From Balneolaceae bacterium (lineage in GTDB: Bacteria > Bacteroidota > Rhodothermia > Balneolales > Balneolaceae): a DNA stretch of 50,966 nucleotides. The notes beneath the pieces are model-generated. The model made no database searches. It worked only from the letters and a program-made list of their open reading frames with translations, and was not told where the DNA came from. How positions within the stretch are numbered: position 1 is the stretch's first letter; each line of letters begins with the position of its first letter. Made by a program: the position numbers and the translations under genes. Shown piece after piece: positions 8,105 to 16,245 of the stretch. The stretch lies in NCBI GenBank assembly GCA_007118695.1, contig SKRC01000173.1, forward strand, positions 1 to 50,966, given 5' to 3'.

Positions 8105-8253
8105 ACGAACACCCCTCAATTCGTTGATGCTGAACGCACAACGAATTTCTCCCCGAGAGGGGAGATGGATGTAATGCGTTCAGCGTTATCCCGATCGTTC
8201 GGGAAGGGGTGTTCGTAGATTCAGCGCCGGTTTATAGGGGTGTCCACAGGCAA
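8105..8253. repeat. modular palindromic repeat element, copy 1
   Basis: Outer arms ACGAACACCCCT (8105-8116) and AGGGGTGTTCGT (8205-8216) are perfect inverted repeats. Inside are GCTGAACGCA / TGCGTTCAGC and three local hairpins: AATTCGTTG/CAACGAATT (8118-8147), TCTCCCC-GAGA-GGGGAGA (8148-8165) and TCCCGA-TCGT-TCGGGA. After the outer arm a tail reads ATTCAGCGCCGG and then a second AGGGGTGT with CACAG. The same order recurs at 18597-18741. It sits between two convergent genes and may act there as a transcription terminator. No ORF is inside. Confidence 0.8.
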
Positions 8254-8263
8254 TGTCGGTCGA

Positions 8264-8827
8264 TCAAAGAAACTCAATCGGAATTTCTACTCTTGTATCA
8301 TCCCAGGCAATGATCAGGTTGGTGTCGTTTTCCGCCACTTCATCAAACGTAATAGTCAATGCCTCAACAACCTCTTCAGTCTCTAAAGCCGGCCTTGTAA
8401 AACGCAGGTAGTCGTAATCTTCATCATAGTTAAAGGCACCCCACTGGCCAAGCCGTGTATTGAGAATGATGGTCCATTCGTCCGGTTCAGGAATGGTAAA
8501 AAGGGCATAAGTCCCTTCTTCTACCAGGTGGACGTCCATCCGGATGTCCCGGGTGATCGTAATTTCAGTAGCCTCATTTGCCCCGGTTCGCCAAACTTCA
8601 CCGTAAGGTTCCAGCCCCCCAAAGATATCACGCCCTCTTTTATAAGGCTGGCCATAAACGACTTTAATATATGTTTCGCCATGGGTAATACTGGAGATGA
8701 CGATAGGACTTTTACGATGTTCAACTATATTATTATTGTCAAGCTCTTCTCCGTTTTCACATCCGGCCGCAAACATCAGAAGGGTGATGATTAAAATTGT
8801 ACAAATAGAGCGGAATAGATTTTTCAT
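8264..8827 (-). CDS. DUF2911 lipoprotein
   Basis: A 187-residue protein with a lipoprotein signal (LLMFAAGC, cysteine 23) followed by acidic residues (ENGEELD), a pattern typical of surface-sorted lipoproteins in Bacteroidota. The body carries DUF2911 hallmarks: YIKVVYGQPYKRGRDIFGGL, VWRTGANEATEI, a GTYALFTIP strand and WGAFNYDEDYDYLRF. The molecular function of DUF2911 is unknown. It starts 15 bases after the stop of the large upstream gene at 8843-11755, so the two are probably cotranscribed. Confidence 0.88.
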   Translation of the reverse strand: MKNLFRSICTILIITLLMFAAGCENGEELDNNNIVEHRKSPIVISSITHGETYIKVVYGQPYKRGRDIFGGLEPYGEVWRTGANEATEITITRDIRMDVHLVEEGTYALFTIPEPDEWTIILNTRLGQWGAFNYDEDYDYLRFTRPALETEEVVEALTITFDEVAENDTNLIIAWDDTRVEIPIEFL

Positions 8828-8842
8828 GATCGAATTGATTTT

Positions 8843-11755
8843 TTAAAACTGTCCAAATATTAAACTCCATTGATTGCGGGAAGGTTCGTATCCAAAACCA
8901 ATACCAATATCGAATGTGAGATTGGACAGGCGAAAGTTTGTACGGATCCCAGCACCAATCGCCGTTCTTGAATTATGGATGGTTTCGGAAAAAGTATTCT
9001 CATTGAGGTCCCCAACGGTCTGGCTGAATAAAACCAGGTACAGGTTACTTAAATATGCCGGGATTAAAAAATAACCGTCATCAGGATATGCAAGTGGGAT
9101 TGTATAACGGGTGTTGAGGAACCCGACATTGTTGGCATCGGGGAATACCGTACCGCGAAAAGCATTGGAGGCCACATTTTGGATGTTGTATTTACCGATG
9201 TCAGTTTGAGTTATCACTTCTGTGCCGATGCGCAGGCTCTGATTCCATCGTCCAAGAGGGGCCAGGAACCGGATCAGCCCTAACCTCAACCCTCTTCTGT
9301 CGATAAAGGTGCCCTGGAATGAATGATCGGCGTGGTCGAAATGGAAGGTGTGAGAATTCAGGTCGTAGCTGGTCTGTGCAAAGAAAATCCATCCGGCATT
9401 CGGCTGGAAATTCCGGGTAAACTGTCGGAGCCGGTAGTTAAACACCGTACTGAGCCCAAGGGAATGAAGGGTGCCAAATTCGGTAAGCGGGTCGTTAGGG
9501 TTGTTAAGGCCGAAAAACCTGATTTGCGAGATTTCGTATTCCGGTGTCAGCCGTAAAGACGTCAGACGGATGTTTCTCCGGAATGTATAGGAAAAGGGAA
9601 CATAAAAGCTCGTTCCCAGATTCTGAAGAAGAAATCGTTGCGGATCCAGTTCACCGTCGGCATCCCTGACAAGCGGAAAAGTGGGACGATTAAAAACATT
9701 CAGGCCAAAACCGGGATGAAAACCGGAATACCTGTAATTAAGGTCCAGCCACATTCGCTGTAGAACCCCGGTTGCCGTCAGCGAATAGGTGTGTCTTTTC
9801 AATGGATCTGTTGAAAGAAATTCCAGCCCCCATTCACGGGTTCCATCAGCAACTTCATTCGTGTGTGGTAGGATTGTTCTGGGTTTTAACCACGACAGGC
9901 CTGTTCTATAGCCGCTATGTCTCCACCCGGATTCATCGGGTTGTTCCTGTTCATTCAGCAGCGGTCGGTTCATATTTTCGGTTTTGGCCGATGAGGGCTG
10001 CCATTGGCCGGAGGGCAGTTCAACGTTGTAATAATCATCCTTTTCAAGGATTGCAGCCAAAAACTTGCTTTGATCCTGAATAACATAGGCAATTTTGCTG
10101 CCGTCTGGCGAATAACTGGCTTCAAAAGCATTATACAGGGATTGGGTAATTTGGGTAACCCGGCTGTTGTCGAGGTCATATTCATACACATTCAGTGTGC
10201 CTGTGTGATCGCTCGAAAAAAGAAGTTTTTTCTCATCCGGATGCCAGTCGAGATCATAAACAGCTCCGTTTTCGAAGACAAGAGCCGGGTTTTGATCCAA
10301 TAAATTCGGAATACGCTCCGGTGTTGTAACCCACAGAGCCTGTTTACTTCCCTGTCTTGCGATGATCGCGACGAGGTCATCGTGCTTACTGTGTTGTTGA
10401 ATTTCCTCAAAGGAAGCTAATGGCGGAGGTTCGGCTACGACTGCAAGGGAATCCTCATCGGGATTGATTTTCACAATTCTGTTTCCGGATCCGGCCGTCT
10501 GCAGAGCCAGGAAAGGGACTCCCGTGGATGGTGCAAAGAGCCGGTCCATTGACATCAGGAGAGAACTTTTGTTTGATGCGAGGTCAAACTGGAAAAGGTT
10601 TGCCCTGAAGGTATTTTCAAATCTTCCATCGGCCTTGTAATCGGCAAAATAAAGGTGTCCTCTGTCTCTTACATAAGAAAATCTGTAATCTTCCACACTG
10701 CGATGTTCCAGCAGTAATTGTAGTTGGCCATCCGGCAGTCTGTATGAATAAAAACCCGTTGTGGCATTGTAAAAAGTGCCGTGAAAAAGAATTTCATCAT
10801 TAGTGATCCAGAGAGGCCGGCGGATGAGCGGGCCTTTCTTATTGATATCCAAAAAAGCGGATTTGTCAGTCGTATTGGTACTGAACTCAGATAGTCGTTT
10901 CTGTTCCCTGGATTCCATCTCATCTTCAAATGTCCGATACAACGATCCCGGCCAGGAACCGGTTTCCCTTCGCATGGCAACTCCAAATCCGAGCAAGGGC
11001 CATTTGTAGTGGAACTCAATGGCATTTTTCATGGTATCATCGCCAAATCGGTTCTGAAGCCAGTGTGTAAATTCATATCCCCCCACATAATGCCTGTCGA
11101 ATGGAAGAGTTCGGGATGATACATGTACAAGCTGGCCCATGGACCATCGATTATCGGATGCAAAATTGGAGTTAAACCGATTCGAAAAATATGGATAATT
11201 TCCTCTGCCCCCTCCTTTCAGCACACCGTGGCTTTCGTGTTCAACGGCAATGCCTTCAAGGATGCCAAGAGGGGCAGCAGTATGCACGCCGCGGCGCATG
11301 TCGGGTGAAAACAGGCCTATGGCCGAAGTAAGGCTGAGGGGATTGACGTTCATATGCAATGCGTGAACCAGCTCATGAGGCAAGACCAGTTCAAGCCAAT
11401 CGCCTGATGCCGGATTCATGGATTTGCCCTTTATGGGGGGGATTTCCACTTCAGACCGAAAATTCAACGGTGTCACGAAACCATTGGATCGATCGTTCAT
11501 CAGGTTCAGAATAAATGGGAAATTGGCCAGTTCGCCGCCGACCAGTTCTTGAATGAAGGGGTATTGCAGTTCAAGGATTCTTGCAGACCGGTATGCCATT
11601 TCTTCCGCTTCGGCGGGAAAAATAATTCGAAAATGGTCCGTTCGTAACTCCTGCCAATCCTGTCCGTGAGGGCGGTATTGATTGGAATACATTTGGGAAA
11701 AGGCACTCCCGGTAACGGCAAATGTTAGAAATAGAATAAGTAACAGTCGTCTCAT
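8843..11755 (-). CDS. exported peptidase-like / beta-propeller / outer-membrane barrel protein
   Basis: A 970-residue protein in three parts. I chose the ATG at 11755 because it begins a clean signal peptide (MRRLLLILFLTFAV, with cleavage near SAFSQ); upstream in-frame starts add 20 residues. Residues ~25-330 look like a gluzincin metallopeptidase domain: HELVH at 127-131 and a Glu in GILEGIAVE at about 172 as likely third zinc ligand. Residues ~330-620 contain TolB/PD40-type propeller blades (YDLDWHPDEKKLLFSSD, ASYSPDGSKIAYV). Residues ~650-970 are rich in alternating aromatic strands and end in LIFGQF, as in outer-membrane barrels. Similar large proteins are annotated as 'biopolymer transporter Tol'. 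Substrate unknown. It is upstream of the DUF2911 lipoprotein. Confidence 0.75.
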   Translation of the reverse strand: MRRLLLILFLTFAVTGSAFSQMYSNQYRPHGQDWQELRTDHFRIIFPAEAEEMAYRSARILELQYPFIQELVGGELANFPFILNLMNDRSNGFVTPLNFRSEVEIPPIKGKSMNPASGDWLELVLPHELVHALHMNVNPLSLTSAIGLFSPDMRRGVHTAAPLGILEGIAVEHESHGVLKGGGRGNYPYFSNRFNSNFASDNRWSMGQLVHVSSRTLPFDRHYVGGYEFTHWLQNRFGDDTMKNAIEFHYKWPLLGFGVAMRRETGSWPGSLYRTFEDEMESREQKRLSEFSTNTTDKSAFLDINKKGPLIRRPLWITNDEILFHGTFYNATTGFYSYRLPDGQLQLLLEHRSVEDYRFSYVRDRGHLYFADYKADGRFENTFRANLFQFDLASNKSSLLMSMDRLFAPSTGVPFLALQTAGSGNRIVKINPDEDSLAVVAEPPPLASFEEIQQHSKHDDLVAIIARQGSKQALWVTTPERIPNLLDQNPALVFENGAVYDLDWHPDEKKLLFSSDHTGTLNVYEYDLDNSRVTQITQSLYNAFEASYSPDGSKIAYVIQDQSKFLAAILEKDDYYNVELPSGQWQPSSAKTENMNRPLLNEQEQPDESGWRHSGYRTGLSWLKPRTILPHTNEVADGTREWGLEFLSTDPLKRHTYSLTATGVLQRMWLDLNYRYSGFHPGFGLNVFNRPTFPLVRDADGELDPQRFLLQNLGTSFYVPFSYTFRRNIRLTSLRLTPEYEISQIRFFGLNNPNDPLTEFGTLHSLGLSTVFNYRLRQFTRNFQPNAGWIFFAQTSYDLNSHTFHFDHADHSFQGTFIDRRGLRLGLIRFLAPLGRWNQSLRIGTEVITQTDIGKYNIQNVASNAFRGTVFPDANNVGFLNTRYTIPLAYPDDGYFLIPAYLSNLYLVLFSQTVGDLNENTFSETIHNSRTAIGAGIRTNFRLSNLTFDIGIGFGYEPSRNQWSLIFGQF

Positions 11756-11910
11756 GGATGACAGTATAATATTATCTATTTTTAAAATTAGGCAGAAATT
11801 AAAAAAAACCATCATACTTGTTGAAGAATCAACTTTTGGAACCTTTATGCCGAAAATAGTTTTATAGTAATCTTAGGCCGAATTATTTGCCAGGAATTTA
11901 AACCCATTTA

Positions 11911-11928
11911 TCCCGAAAGCTTTCGGGA
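11911..11928. repeat. 18-bp perfect palindrome in the gap before the baeRF gene
   Basis: TCCCGAAAGCTTTCGGGA is fully self-complementary. It shares the TCCCGA...TCGGGA arms with hairpins inside the palindromic repeat copies at 8.1, 18.7 and 37.9 kb, so it may be an isolated module of that family. It could also be an operator or hairpin in the leader of the gene at 12051. Confidence 0.5.
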
Positions 11929-12050
11929 GGTGTATCATACAGGTTAGGGTAAGGATAAAACCCGGATTTTTTTATTTCAACAGAATGGAAAAGTTGAAAC
12001 GTTATTGACCTGGAAAGTTTCATCTGAAATACGAACCCTCATAATTTTTA

Positions 12051-13190
12051 GTGACAACTACTATGGTAAGCAGAAACAGGATTGAGCAACTGATTGGGAA
12101 AACGGAAAATTTAAACATTTCAATTACGCTTCCCACGCATAAGAAAGGGGAAGAAGTTCAACAGGATCCGATACGGTTTAAAAATCTGCTTAATAAGGCA
12201 GAAAAAGAGTTGAAAGACAGAGGGTTGAAGGAAATTGAGGCTAACGCATTTTTAAAAAAGCCCAGAGATCTGCTTGAGGATTTAAATTTCTGGAATCATG
12301 CTGAAGAGGGCATGGCGGTTTTTATCAACAATAATCTGTTCGAAATATTTGAGCTGCCATATAATCTGAGTGAGCAAGTATATGTGAACGATCATTTCCT
12401 CATCACCCCGCTTCTGCCTATGATCAGCCTGGATGGCTCCTATCATATCCTGGCTCTGAGCCAAAAAAAACTGAGGTTGTTGAAATGCAATCGCAAAGAT
12501 GTAATAGATGTGACGCCGGATGATATCTTCACGAATATTGAAGAATTTATCGAAGAAAAACCCGAAATCCAGATTCAGTTTCACACAGGAGCCAGCAACG
12601 AAGACGCGATGTTTTTCGGCCATGGTGGCAGTGATGAAGACAAAAAAGTGATTGTCGAGAAATATCTCCGCGGGGTTGAAGAGAGTGTAACCCGACAGGT
12701 TAAACATGTGGGTGACCCGCTGATTCTCGCGGGCACCGAAGAGATTTTGCCTATATACAGATCACTGAACAAATACAAAAGGCTGCTGGAAACCCCGATC
12801 ATCGGCTATCCGGGCGAGATGAAAGACAAGGAACTTCAGGAAGCCGGCTGGGAAATCATCAAGGAATATTTTCTCAAGGAAATGTACAACGCAATCGAAC
12901 AATTCAAGGACGAAGGCAATGAACGCGTGTCCAATAACCTCTCTCAAATTGTGGAATCTACCGTGATGGGCAAAACCGACACCCTGTTCATAGCCAAGGA
13001 TGAAGTCAGCTGGGGGCAATACGATGCGGAGAAGCATACGGTGCATTTCAGCAACAACAGCAACGGCGAAAACAACGAACTGCTGAACTGGACCGCCCTG
13101 AGAGCGTTTGAACAGGGAGGCAAGGTATTTGTCCTCCCCAAAAGCGAAATGCCGCACGCTTCAACCATAGCCGCACTTTTCCGGTATTGA
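12051..13190 (+). CDS. bacterial archaeo-eukaryotic release factor family (baeRF) protein
   Basis: A 379-residue cytoplasmic protein. The N-terminal region NISITLPTHKKGEEVQQDPIR is the signature of baeRF proteins, which are related to eRF1/Pelota. The middle contains SYHILALSQKKLRLLKCNRKD and the C-terminal third a QFKDEGNERVSNNLSQIVESTVMGKTDTLFIAKDE segment resembling the eRF1 domain-3 region, with ribosome- or tRNA-associated roles proposed but not proven. The start is GTG at 12051, or ATG at 12063 (MVSRNRIEQL), which I cannot separate. It stands alone between divergent and unrelated genes. Confidence 0.8.
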   Translation: MTTTMVSRNRIEQLIGKTENLNISITLPTHKKGEEVQQDPIRFKNLLNKAEKELKDRGLKEIEANAFLKKPRDLLEDLNFWNHAEEGMAVFINNNLFEIFELPYNLSEQVYVNDHFLITPLLPMISLDGSYHILALSQKKLRLLKCNRKDVIDVTPDDIFTNIEEFIEEKPEIQIQFHTGASNEDAMFFGHGGSDEDKKVIVEKYLRGVEESVTRQVKHVGDPLILAGTEEILPIYRSLNKYKRLLETPIIGYPGEMKDKELQEAGWEIIKEYFLKEMYNAIEQFKDEGNERVSNNLSQIVESTVMGKTDTLFIAKDEVSWGQYDAEKHTVHFSNNSNGENNELLNWTALRAFEQGGKVFVLPKSEMPHASTIAALFRY

Positions 13191-13304
13191 GGACAGTATT
13201 TCCGGACAAATGTTCGGACCGTACAGGTTTGAGTTGGAAAAATTTTTTCATTTGATTGATTTCGGCTATCCTTCCATTGGAAATTCTAACTAAAGGAAAA
13301 TTTT

Positions 13305-15887
13305 ATGCTGAGACGGGTTCTGTTTCTATCAGTTTTTGGATTCATAGCAGCATCTGTGGCTGTTGGACAAGTAACTTTGGATTATTATCTGCCGGACGAT
13401 GAAACCTATGATCCGGCTATCCCCACTCCCAAATCTGTTATCGGGCATGAAGTCGGCGAGTGGCACGTAACTCATGATAAGCTGATCAGTTATATGCGTG
13501 CTGTAGCCGAAGCCTCCGACCGCATCACAATGGTTGAGCATGCCAAAACCTATGAAGATCGCCCTGTTGTGCTGCTGACGGTAACTTCTCCGCAAAACCA
13601 GGAGAATATCGGTCAGATCAGGGAATATCAAAGGGCCCTGGCGGACCCGGATCGTTCCGGGGATCTGGATGTTGCAGACATGCCGGTGGTCGTGTACCTG
13701 GGTTATAGTGTTCATGGCAACGAGCCGAGCGGATCGAATGCCTCCATGGTCATGGCCTATCACCTGGCTGCGGCTCAAAGTGAAGAAGCCCTCGGCATGC
13801 TTGACAATTCCGTGATCCTGATTGATCCATCCCTGAACCCCGATGGGCTGAACCGTTTCGCCACATGGGTGAACATGCATAAAAGCCATACAACGGTTAC
13901 GGATCCGAATGCGCGGGAGTACAACGAAGTCTGGCCGGGTGGGCGCACCAATCACTACTGGTTTGATTTGAACCGCGACTGGCTTCCCGTTCAGCACCCT
14001 TCCAGCCGCGGGCGCATCCTGAAATTCCAGCAGTGGCACCCCAATGTGCTTACCGATTTCCACGAGATGGGCACCGACGCCACCTATTTCTTTCAGCCGG
14101 GTGTGCCGGAGCGAACCCACCCCCTGACGCCACAGATCAACCAGGAACTTACGATGGCGCTGGCCGAATATCATGCTGATGCACTCGATGATTTGCAGGA
14201 GCTTTACTATACCCGGGAACGGTTCGACGATTTTTATTATGGAAAAGGATCCACCTACCCGGATATTCAGGGGACGGTCGGTATTCTGTTTGAACAGGCA
14301 AGCTCACGCGGGCATGCCCAGGAGAGTATTCACGGGGTGAAAAAGTTTCCTTATACCATCAGGAACCAGGTAACCACCAGCTTTTCCACCCTGAAGGGGT
14401 CCCTGGAGCTGCGGGAGGAGCTGCATGAATACAAACGGGGCTTTTACCGGGAGTCGCTTCAGGAAGCCCGGGACGGGAATATCAAAGCTTATGTTTTCGG
14501 TGACGCAGATGACAGTGGCAAAACCTGGCACATGGCGGATATGATTTATCCGCACGATATCGAGATTTACGAACTCGATCGTGACCTTGAAGTCAACGGC
14601 AATAATTTCAGGGCCGGAAATGCCTATATAATCCCGGCCGAGCAGCCACAGGCCAAGCTGATCGAGGCGATGTTTGAGCGGCGAACCGCATTTGAAGACA
14701 GTATCTTTTACGATGTCTCCACCTGGACACTTCCTTACGCCTTTAATATCCCGTTTGCTGAATTGGGTTCGGGTCCGTTCGACCAGGATTTGCTGGGAAG
14801 CAGGGTTGAAAGCCCGCAGATGCCGGCCGGCGAACTGATCGGCGGACGAAGCGATTACGCCTACCTGTTCGAATGGAATGAATATTACGCTCCCCGTGCC
14901 CTCTACCGGCTGCAGAAGGAAGGAGTGCGAACACAGGTGGCTTCTGCACCCTTCAGTATGACCACAGTCGACGGCCTTCATGATTTCGGATACGGAACCA
15001 TCCTGGTATCACTCGGCATCCAGGATGTCGATCAGGAGAAGGTGCATGAGATAATCGAAGAGATCGTGGAATCTGATGCGGTGACCGTCTATTCAGCTCA
15101 GACCGGGCTCACTCAGAGTGGAATCGACCTGGGGAGTCCGAGTTTCAATATGCTCGATAAGCCTGAGGTTGCTGTCATCGGTGGACGCGGAACGGTGGTT
15201 TCCGAAGTGGGTGAAGTGTGGCATCTGTTTGATCAGCGAATGGAAGTGCCGGTTACGGTGATGGAGAAAGATCGCCTGCCAAACGCAGATCTGAATCGGT
15301 ACAATGTCATCGTGATGGGGTCGGGCAGCTATAACGACTTGTCCGACAGAACCGTTGAGCGTATGAAAAACTGGGTGCGCGACGGCGGTACGTTGATTGC
15401 CATGCGCGGGGCCATCAGGTGGGCCAAAGACAATGGACTGGCCAATTTTGAATTTGTCTCAAGAGAGACCCCGGACCTGGGGCCGCAGCGATATGCAGAC
15501 CTGAGTGATATGAGGGGTGCCCAGGTAATTGGAGGATCCATCTTTCATGCCAAGCTGGATATCACACATCCCATCGGGTACGGATTCAGGAACGAAAATA
15601 TAACCATATTCAGAAATACCAATACATTTGTGGAGATGGCAGACAATCCATTCGCCACGCCGGTTTATTACGACTCCGACAATCCGCAGGCCAGCGGTTA
15701 TATTTCGGATGAAAATCTGGAGCTTATCGGCGGCACAGCCTCGACCATTGTCAGCAGCCATGGCAGCGGACGTGTCATCACAATGGTTGATAACCCCAAT
15801 TTTCGCGCTTTCTGGTTTGGCACCAACAAGCTGTTTTTGAATGCGGTCTTCTTTGGGCATTCCATCAGCGGGCCGTCAGCGAATTGA
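13305..15887 (+). CDS. exported M14-family zinc carboxypeptidase
   Basis: An 860-residue secreted metallocarboxypeptidase. A signal peptide covers residues 1-~22 (cleavage near AVGQ). Zinc ligands are seen in HGNE (His137, Glu140) and probably DFHEMG (His253). FDLNRDW (220-226) is the substrate-binding strand and Glu330 in GILFEQASSRG the catalytic base. The remaining ~500 residues form extra domains; VAVIGGRGTVVSEVGEVW followed by NVIVMGSGSYNDL resembles a class-I glutamine-amidotransferase-like fold used as an accessory domain in some M14 proteins. It likely trims peptides in the periplasm or outside the cell. An M3 peptidase follows. Confidence 0.9.
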   Translation: MLRRVLFLSVFGFIAASVAVGQVTLDYYLPDDETYDPAIPTPKSVIGHEVGEWHVTHDKLISYMRAVAEASDRITMVEHAKTYEDRPVVLLTVTSPQNQENIGQIREYQRALADPDRSGDLDVADMPVVVYLGYSVHGNEPSGSNASMVMAYHLAAAQSEEALGMLDNSVILIDPSLNPDGLNRFATWVNMHKSHTTVTDPNAREYNEVWPGGRTNHYWFDLNRDWLPVQHPSSRGRILKFQQWHPNVLTDFHEMGTDATYFFQPGVPERTHPLTPQINQELTMALAEYHADALDDLQELYYTRERFDDFYYGKGSTYPDIQGTVGILFEQASSRGHAQESIHGVKKFPYTIRNQVTTSFSTLKGSLELREELHEYKRGFYRESLQEARDGNIKAYVFGDADDSGKTWHMADMIYPHDIEIYELDRDLEVNGNNFRAGNAYIIPAEQPQAKLIEAMFERRTAFEDSIFYDVSTWTLPYAFNIPFAELGSGPFDQDLLGSRVESPQMPAGELIGGRSDYAYLFEWNEYYAPRALYRLQKEGVRTQVASAPFSMTTVDGLHDFGYGTILVSLGIQDVDQEKVHEIIEEIVESDAVTVYSAQTGLTQSGIDLGSPSFNMLDKPEVAVIGGRGTVVSEVGEVWHLFDQRMEVPVTVMEKDRLPNADLNRYNVIVMGSGSYNDLSDRTVERMKNWVRDGGTLIAMRGAIRWAKDNGLANFEFVSRETPDLGPQRYADLSDMRGAQVIGGSIFHAKLDITHPIGYGFRNENITIFRNTNTFVEMADNPFATPVYYDSDNPQASGYISDENLELIGGTASTIVSSHGSGRVITMVDNPNFRAFWFGTNKLFLNAVFFGHSISGPSAN

Positions 15888-16245
15888 TTTATTAATCGGA
15901 CTCAGGTTTATACGAAACAGAGTATCCATCATTCAAGTAAAACGATCGTTTCAAATGCGGCTGCCATTTCAGGGGAGGAGCGAGTCCAATTCAGAGAATG
16001 ATACGCATCAGAAGGAGGCTTTACTATATCAGGATTTTTGCAACGCCTCCCAGAAGTCAAATCATAAAAACTATCAAAGGTGAAACGATTTTCATTCAAA
16101 TTATGCTATAAAAACCCGTCGGAGAAATTATTAGCATGAATTACGGAAAAGTGAGATAATTTTTCATCCACAACTTTGTTACATTGATTGCTCTCGGGTA
16201 TTCCGAAAATAGCTCGTACAATTAAAGTCAAACCAGTCATAATTA
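15888..16245. other. gene-free gap between two peptidase genes
   Basis: 358 bases, AT-rich toward its right end. Only short frames without recognisable sequence are present, and I see no convincing hairpin or promoter. It presumably holds the promoter of the M3 peptidase gene. Confidence 0.6.

Noticed and set aside
15841-16083. 80-codon + strand frame running out of the M14 gene end
   Set aside because: It overlaps the M14 gene in another frame and has no family resemblance or plausible start.
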